From the NCBI RefSeq assembly GCF_021608225.1, contig NZ_JAKIJS010000001.1:496001-560000 (forward strand): 64,000 nucleotides of DNA, read 5' to 3'. Made by a program: the position numbers and the translations under genes. The DNA is from Pseudalkalibacillus berkeleyi (GTDB lineage Bacteria > Bacillota > Bacilli > Bacillales > Fictibacillaceae). Of this stretch, positions 60,046-64,000 are shown piece after piece. The notes below the pieces were generated by a model. That model saw only the letters and a list, made by a program, of their open reading frames with translations. It ran no database searches and was not told the origin of the DNA. Positions within the stretch are counted from its first letter, which is position 1; every line of letters begins with the position of its first letter.

Positions 60046-60495
60046 GTGGAGCAGTTCATTGTCAATGTTGAAGGAGCAGTCCATAAAGATGGGCACTGGT
60101 TAATTATTAAAAGAAGTGAAAAGGAAGAGCATGCAGGTGGATTGCTATCCTTAGTTGGTGGAAAGGTTGAACGCGAAGGAAATATGCGTGACATCCTCGA
60201 AAGAACGGTTAAAAGAGAAGTACTAGAAGAAGTAGGGATTTACGTAAAGAATCGAATGACTTATGTACATAGTACATCCTTTGTTGTTGATGAGAAATAC
60301 CATGTGGTGGATATTGTTTTCTTATGTGAACACGAGAGTGGAGTCGTTTATGCAAAGAGTGAGGATGAGGTTGATGGCGTTTGGTGGATGACCTTTGAAG
60401 AAGTAGCTATTCATCCAGATGCACCTGATTACTTAATAGAATCCTTGAGGAGAGCAGAAGAAACCCTTCGAGAGGATGTGAAGACTAAGCTATGA
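60046..60495 (+). CDS. NUDIX hydrolase
   Basis: 149 residues from GTG 60046 (GGGGTGTTAGG before it; TTG 60025 is an alternative). NUDIX box region GGKVEREGNMRDILERTVKR then EVLEEVGI (about residues 37-64): the R-E-x-x-E-E core is intact, but Asp replaces the first Glu of the consensus. Hydrolyses a nucleoside diphosphate derivative. Its end overlaps the next start by 4 bases. Confidence 0.85.
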   Translation: MEQFIVNVEGAVHKDGHWLIIKRSEKEEHAGGLLSLVGGKVEREGNMRDILERTVKREVLEEVGIYVKNRMTYVHSTSFVVDEKYHVVDIVFLCEHESGVVYAKSEDEVDGVWWMTFEEVAIHPDAPDYLIESLRRAEETLREDVKTKL

Positions 60496-61361
60496 ATCCA
60501 GCCTATAAAGGTGTGAAATTTCGCTACTTAATATTATGGACTTTATTAACAATTGCAGCGTTAGCGTTTGGTGGGTTGATTTACATATTTCAGAATAATG
60601 GTGAAGGAATCATGCCGATTGTTATTTTCAGTCAATTTGCATTATACGGTGTTGCGTTCCTTTGGTTAAAACGCGCATACCGGAAAAATCAGATTGATAT
60701 GAAATCATTGTTTCAACCGATCCGAAAGTCAGATCACCTTGTTAGGAAAACGTTTTTCACACTCTTTCATCTAACGTTTTCATTAGCTGCGGTATCCTAT
60801 TTGTTTTATCTATTCTCCTTTATTGTGCCGGATTATTTGTTGAATCTCTTAGAAGATAATGATTCAACCAATGCCTTCGTTAATTCAACTAAAGTTTCTT
60901 CGTTCTTTTTGATTGTTCTCGTTGCACCTGTAGTCGAGGAACTGTTATTTAGAGCGACGTTACTTCAGAAATTACGCGTTAAGTATGGAAATGTAGCAGG
61001 AATCTTGATTTCATCAGCGCTCTTCAGTTTGATTCATATGAATAGCGGAATGATTGGACATTTCACAATTGGTATTTTCCTAAGTATCTTTTACCTCAAA
61101 ACAAAGAACATCTGGGTACCGATCATCTGTCACGCGTTAAATAATTTGGTTGCCTTTCTTACACTTACAACAAGTCCAAGTGGAAGCGAAAGCACAAATA
61201 TTACGGAAACGATTACGGAACTACAAATGGTAGGTCCTTATATCGGGATCTATGCATTGGTATGTTTAATCTTTATGGGCTGGATAGCTGTAAAAATGAT
61301 CAAAGATATAAATCAAACGACTAAGTTGGATGAAGAGCAAAGTATGAATCAATCTTTCTGA
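60492..61361 (+). CDS. CPBP-family intramembrane glutamic endopeptidase
   Basis: 289 residues, about eight membrane segments. The CPBP (Rce1-like) motifs are present in order: VVEELLFRATLL (catalytic EE...R, about residue 146), SLIHMNSG (His) and CHALNNLVA (His-Asn). In Bacillus and lactic bacteria such proteases serve bacteriocin immunity or membrane-protein turnover. ATGA overlap with the NUDIX gene. Confidence 0.87.
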   Translation: MNPAYKGVKFRYLILWTLLTIAALAFGGLIYIFQNNGEGIMPIVIFSQFALYGVAFLWLKRAYRKNQIDMKSLFQPIRKSDHLVRKTFFTLFHLTFSLAAVSYLFYLFSFIVPDYLLNLLEDNDSTNAFVNSTKVSSFFLIVLVAPVVEELLFRATLLQKLRVKYGNVAGILISSALFSLIHMNSGMIGHFTIGIFLSIFYLKTKNIWVPIICHALNNLVAFLTLTTSPSGSESTNITETITELQMVGPYIGIYALVCLIFMGWIAVKMIKDINQTTKLDEEQSMNQSF

Positions 61362-61374
61362 AGGAAGTGAGAAA

Positions 61375-61809
61375 ATGAACAATCCAAATGAATTTGCTCA
61401 ATTTTTAGAAGAATATTTTTCAGGTTGGAAAAGTTGTTCATTAGATTCAATCAAAAGTCACATGACTATGGACTTCCAAGCGCGAGAGGTTAGGGAAGTT
61501 AAAGGTGAAGTACTGATTCAAGATTATGGATATGAAGAATCGATTGAAGGTTGGTCTCAAGCATTTCGTTCATTTGAGGGAATGGAAGTTGAATGGAAAA
61601 TCGTCGAAGGATATCAAATACCTCTTAGAGAAAATGAAATGCTCGTCACCTTTTGGGTCGGACTTTCACTTGATGGAAAGCAACTAGAAACTGCACACTT
61701 TTTTACAGATACTATTAAACGGATTGCTGGCAAATGGAAGCTGTGTAGAAGTTATATCGAAGCCGGTATTCCAGTTTCAGCTATACCATCAGAAACAAGT
61801 CTTAAATAA
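61375..61809 (+). CDS. NTF2-like (SnoaL-type) protein
   Basis: 144 residues. The alpha+beta cone pattern of NTF2-like proteins can be read: FAQFLEEYFSGWKSCSLDSIKSHM as first helix, then strands ending in AGKWKLCRSYIEAG. A small binding or enzyme fold; ligand unknown. GGAAGTGAG precedes the ATG. Same operon as CPBP and GNAT genes. Confidence 0.6.
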   Translation: MNNPNEFAQFLEEYFSGWKSCSLDSIKSHMTMDFQAREVREVKGEVLIQDYGYEESIEGWSQAFRSFEGMEVEWKIVEGYQIPLRENEMLVTFWVGLSLDGKQLETAHFFTDTIKRIAGKWKLCRSYIEAGIPVSAIPSETSLK

Positions 61810-61819
61810 GAGATGAGGG

Positions 61820-62353
61820 ATGGCGTTGTTATTTAGAGGAGAGAAAGTTCGCTTAAGAAAAATGACTGGCGATGATGTAAAGGACTTCCATCGATGGCAA
61901 AATGACATGGATATTGCTCCATTAATTAATCCATTCATTGATCTTCAATCGATAGAAGATGTGCAAGAAACATTTAAAGGAATGCTATCTGCGGAACATC
62001 GCAAGAATTATATCATTGAGCACATTGAAGATAACATAGCGATTGGCTACATGGGATTGTTTAACATTAATCACTATCAAAAAAATGCAGAGTGTTATAT
62101 TGCACTCTGTGAGAATCAGTATAGGGGTATGGGTCTTGGTTCAGAGTCGATGAAATTGTTGATGGACTATGTCTTTTCTGAATTGAACCTACACCGACTT
62201 TCTCTAAGAGTTTTCGCAGATAATAATCACGCAATTCGCATGTATAAAAACCTGGGATTCAGTCAAGAAGGTAGACTGAGAGAGATGAGATACCGTAAGG
62301 GGAATTGGCAGGATTCCTTAATTATGAGTATTTTACAAAGAGAATATGAGTAA
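61820..62353 (+). CDS. GNAT acetyltransferase, RimJ/RimL type
   Basis: 177 residues. Typical RimJ/L pattern: VRLRKMTGDDVKDFHRWQND at the N-terminus, IALCENQYRGMGLGSESMKLLMDY (acetyl-CoA loop with QxxGxG variant), and LRVFADNNHAIRMYKNLGF. Acetylates a protein N-terminus or small molecule. AGATGAGGG precedes the ATG. Confidence 0.88.
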   Translation: MALLFRGEKVRLRKMTGDDVKDFHRWQNDMDIAPLINPFIDLQSIEDVQETFKGMLSAEHRKNYIIEHIEDNIAIGYMGLFNINHYQKNAECYIALCENQYRGMGLGSESMKLLMDYVFSELNLHRLSLRVFADNNHAIRMYKNLGFSQEGRLREMRYRKGNWQDSLIMSILQREYE

Positions 62354-62359
62354 GAATAG

Positions 62360-62394
62360 AAGGCCGCTGAAATGAACTCAGTGGTCTTTTATTT
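62360..62394 (+). terminator. Terminator of the NUDIX-GNAT operon
   Basis: AAGGCCGCTGA and TCAGTGGTCTT (62360-62370, 62378-62388) pair with two wobbles; TTATTTTTT follows. Confidence 0.85.
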
Positions 62395-62475
62395 TTTGTG
62401 AATACTAAACCGTAATGTCAATATATTGAAAAATGCAAATAATTTCAAATTATTAAACATTTTATTACCAGTATA

Positions 62476-62517
62476 TGGTACTATTGTCTTATCTAAGAGA
62501 AAGGAGGGGTGATGTAG
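62476..62517 (+). promoter_or_regulatory. comK promoter candidate and start-stop element
   Basis: An extended -10 (TGGTACTAT, 62476-62484) without a clear -35 suggests activator dependence, in keeping with comK autoactivation. AT-rich DNA before it (62420-62465) has A-tracts and T-tracts as ComK boxes do, but no perfect AAAAN5TTTT pair was found. Downstream AAAGGAGGGGTG is followed at once by ATG TAG (62512-62517), a strong ribosome site with a one-codon ORF. Confidence 0.45.
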
Positions 62518-62559
62518 GCACCTAAGACCTTCAAACAATATCATTTTGGGGGAGATTTT

Positions 62560-63138
62560 ATGGCTAGATTGAAAAAGGCGGAGTATTTGATTAATGGAGA
62601 GACGATGGTCATTTTACCACATTACAATGAACATGGGCATTTGTTTTCTTTAGTCATGGAATGGGGTAGGGAATTGCTTGTTTCTGAAAAACCGATGGAG
62701 ATTATCAAAAATAATTGTTTGTTTCATGGATCGAGTTATCAAGGTCGAGTGGAGGGTGCAGCTCATCTTACGAAATATAATCGTATGGTACCCATTATGA
62801 TTTGCAATCGTTCCAGTATCTATTTCTTTCCTACTCACTCTCCGAAAACAGAATCGTGTATTTGGATTGCACATGGACATGTGAAAGAAATCGTACCATC
62901 GGATGCTGACAGCTGTCAGGTCATTTTAAGTAACCATAGAGCAATACCTATTAAGGTTAGTCGCGCTGCGATGGAGATTAAAGTAAACCGCACTGCACAA
63001 TTCAGGCATCTCATGAGTGTTCAGGACATGCAATCAGACCGATCAAACCGCACAGAACAATTTTCGCAGCTTGAACAATCAGTCATTATGGAGTCAACAG
63101 GTGCTTATTCGTTTTCACAAAACACCTCTCACTTTTAG
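62560..63138 (+). CDS. comK: Competence transcription factor ComK
   Basis: 192 residues, the same length as B. subtilis ComK, and alignable over most of it: YLINGETMVILPHYNEHGH at the start, NNCLFHGSSYQGRVEGA (matches FFGSSYAGR), MVPIMICNRSSIYFFPTHSP, CIWIAHGHVKEIVP and NRTAQFRHLM. ComK binds the minor groove and turns on DNA uptake and recombination genes. Some Bacillaceae carry two comK genes; the C-terminal tail here is polar and unlike B. subtilis. GGGGGA precedes the ATG; a terminator follows. Confidence 0.93.
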   Translation: MARLKKAEYLINGETMVILPHYNEHGHLFSLVMEWGRELLVSEKPMEIIKNNCLFHGSSYQGRVEGAAHLTKYNRMVPIMICNRSSIYFFPTHSPKTESCIWIAHGHVKEIVPSDADSCQVILSNHRAIPIKVSRAAMEIKVNRTAQFRHLMSVQDMQSDRSNRTEQFSQLEQSVIMESTGAYSFSQNTSHF

Positions 63139-63196
63139 ATTGAATGCATATGGATAGAGTTACATAACTAGAGGTGTAGGGAGAAAAACAACCAAG

Positions 63197-63228
63197 GACA
63201 GCTACAGAAGGGGTAGCTGTCTTTTTTT
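63197..63228 (+). terminator. Terminator of comK
   Basis: GACAGCTAC and GTAGCTGTC (63197-63205, 63213-63221) form a perfect 9-bp stem with seven T after it. Confidence 0.92.
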
Positions 63229-63330
63229 CTTTACGGTAACACAATTCTCATCCAACCTTTAAATGAGTTTAATATTTATTGATTATGCTTTTAACAAGCC
63301 AATTTTTTGAAGAGGAAGGTGTATATTGAA

Positions 63331-63591
63331 ATGCTGAAATATTCTTTACAGGAGTGGGAAATGCACGGTGTTGTTCTTTATGGTAAAGAGAAGCGTAATT
63401 GGTATTTCCAATGCCCGAACTGTCAACATAATCAATCAGTACATGACCTCTTGCAAGAGGGATATCCTCCAGATTTGGCCTATTCATTTTGTAAGAGTTG
63501 TCACTATGAGGCGAAGAGAGGGACCTTCGGAAAAGGAAAAGTCGTTGAAGTGAACCGAGATAACAATATGGAAATATTTGATTTTGCATAA
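63331..63591 (+). CDS. Small zinc-ribbon protein
   Basis: 86 residues; ATG 63331 behind GAGGAAGGTG. Two CxxC knuckles, FQCPNCQ and SFCKSCH, about 33 residues apart make a zinc ribbon. The rest is short and charged. Function unknown; nucleic acid binding is the usual guess for such modules. It is convergent with the M4 protease gene. Confidence 0.6.
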   Translation: MLKYSLQEWEMHGVVLYGKEKRNWYFQCPNCQHNQSVHDLLQEGYPPDLAYSFCKSCHYEAKRGTFGKGKVVEVNRDNNMEIFDFA

Positions 63592-63611
63592 TAAATGTCA
63601 CTTCAGCAAAA

Positions 63612-63641
63612 AAAGAGCTGACCCAACAAGTAGGCCAACTC
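63612..63641 (-). terminator. Terminator of the M4 protease gene
   Basis: GAGCTGACC (63615-63623) and GGCCAACTC (63633-63641) pair with wobbles; on the minus strand seven T follow. Confidence 0.78.
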
Positions 63642-63658
63642 ACCTTCAATCAATTCAA

Positions 63659-64000
63659 TTAGTTTACACCTACAGAAGTAAAGGCATCCTTAACAGATTG
63701 TACTTCTGCACTTGAAGCGCCGTATAAATCCGTTGCAGCTTGAATAGTACCTGCTCGAGCTTGGCTAAAGTTAGTTGATGCTGTGTAGTAAGTCGTTAAC
63801 GCACGATAGAAAATATCGCCCATTTTATCTTTACCAACACCTGAAACATTTACTCCGTAATGCGTGCCACCTTCACTTAGTAGATAAGCAGCTTTGTTAA
63901 TAATCCCTGAATTCGTATGGACTCCACCGTTATCAGCCGTACCTGTATAACGATCTGAATAGTGATCTGGATCTCCACTTGTCGTAGGATCTGCCATAGA
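63659..64000 (-). CDS. Thermolysin-like M4 neutral metalloprotease, C-terminal part
   Basis: Partial: the last 114 or so residues of a gene that continues past the window edge. The segment [19 protein letters not shown] matches the thermolysin region with the proton-donor His, and the end ([19 protein letters not shown], then ATDLYG) is the standard M4 C-terminus. The zinc motif HExxH lies outside the window. A secreted protease, with the subtilisin at 1-2 kb giving two exoproteases in one window. Confidence 0.92.
   Translation of the reverse strand, partial: SMADPTTSGDPDHYSDRYTGTADNGGVHTNSGIINKAAYLLSEGGTHYGVNVSGVGKDKMGDIFYRALTTYYTASTNFSQARAGTIQAATDLYGASSAEVQSVKDAFTSVGVN

Overview
The window reads as chromosome of an endospore-forming, low-GC Gram-positive bacterium of the family Bacillaceae. 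Evidence: spore coat genes of the CotB/CotH type, a LysM-GH18 spore cortex hydrolase, a ComK competence regulator, a subtilisin and a thermolysin-type secreted protease, SAM-I and c-di-AMP (ydaO-type) riboswitches, strong AGGAGG ribosome binding sites and many TTG/GTG starts. Genus cannot be fixed from the sequence alone. No rRNA, tRNA, CRISPR array, prophage or insertion sequence was seen.

Layout. 1-2.1 kb: two small membrane proteins and a subtilisin. 2.5-8.3 kb (minus): an operon glpP - HAD phosphatase - phosphodiesterase - ugpA - ugpE - ugpB, for hydrolysis and uptake of glycerol-phosphate compounds, behind a terminator-like leader hairpin that GlpP could control. 8.8-11.8 kb: spore coat island with a CotB-like protein carrying SGK repeats, two companions and the CotH kinase. 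12-14.4 kb: envelope operon (polysaccharide deacetylase, DedA, glycolipid-type glycosyltransferase). 14.5-20.8 kb: 52-bp repeats, a TIM-barrel protein, a sulfotransferase, an MFS transporter divergent from an SgrR-like regulator, an arylamine N-acetyltransferase. 20.9-24.9 kb: SAM-riboswitch operon metX - metY - 30-aa ORF - hom. 25-34.9 kb: frameshifted GNAT, two-subunit ABC exporter with a TPR protein, and small genes. 35.2-38.9 kb: glycerate operon (CdaR-like regulator, glycerate kinase, GntP permease). 39.1-42.9 kb: AT-rich island with an RRNPP-like HTH-TPR regulator, a lipoprotein and two Opp-like permeases without ATPase or binding protein. 43.2-55 kb: racemase, transporters, cortex hydrolase, diguanylate cyclase, LytTR/DUF3021 pair, LOG protein, carbonic anhydrase, MBL hydrolase. 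55.4-58 kb: c-di-AMP riboswitch with ktrA-type gene, amine oxidase. 58-64 kb: holin-like toxin candidate, MerR/TipA regulator, NUDIX, CPBP protease, comK, and the 3' end of an M4 protease.

Two things stand out. First, three unrelated intergenic spacers each hold exactly six copies of a short core at a 20- or 21-bp period (two DNA turns), but the core differs at each locus (TTTCTAGATA, TATGCACGAT, TCTCGACATTT); a fourth spacer has a 52-bp tandem array. All lie next to gene 3' ends or terminators. Second, the 39-43 kb island looks like a compact peptide-sensing cassette: an autoregulatory-looking promoter with nested inverted repeats, a 15-codon ORF with a consensus SD directly behind the regulator, a lipoprotein and two permeases. 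Both are offered as hypotheses. Smaller items include a missed 32-aa type-I-toxin-like gene, a MerR promoter with a 19-bp spacer, a start-stop element before comK and three probable frameshifts.
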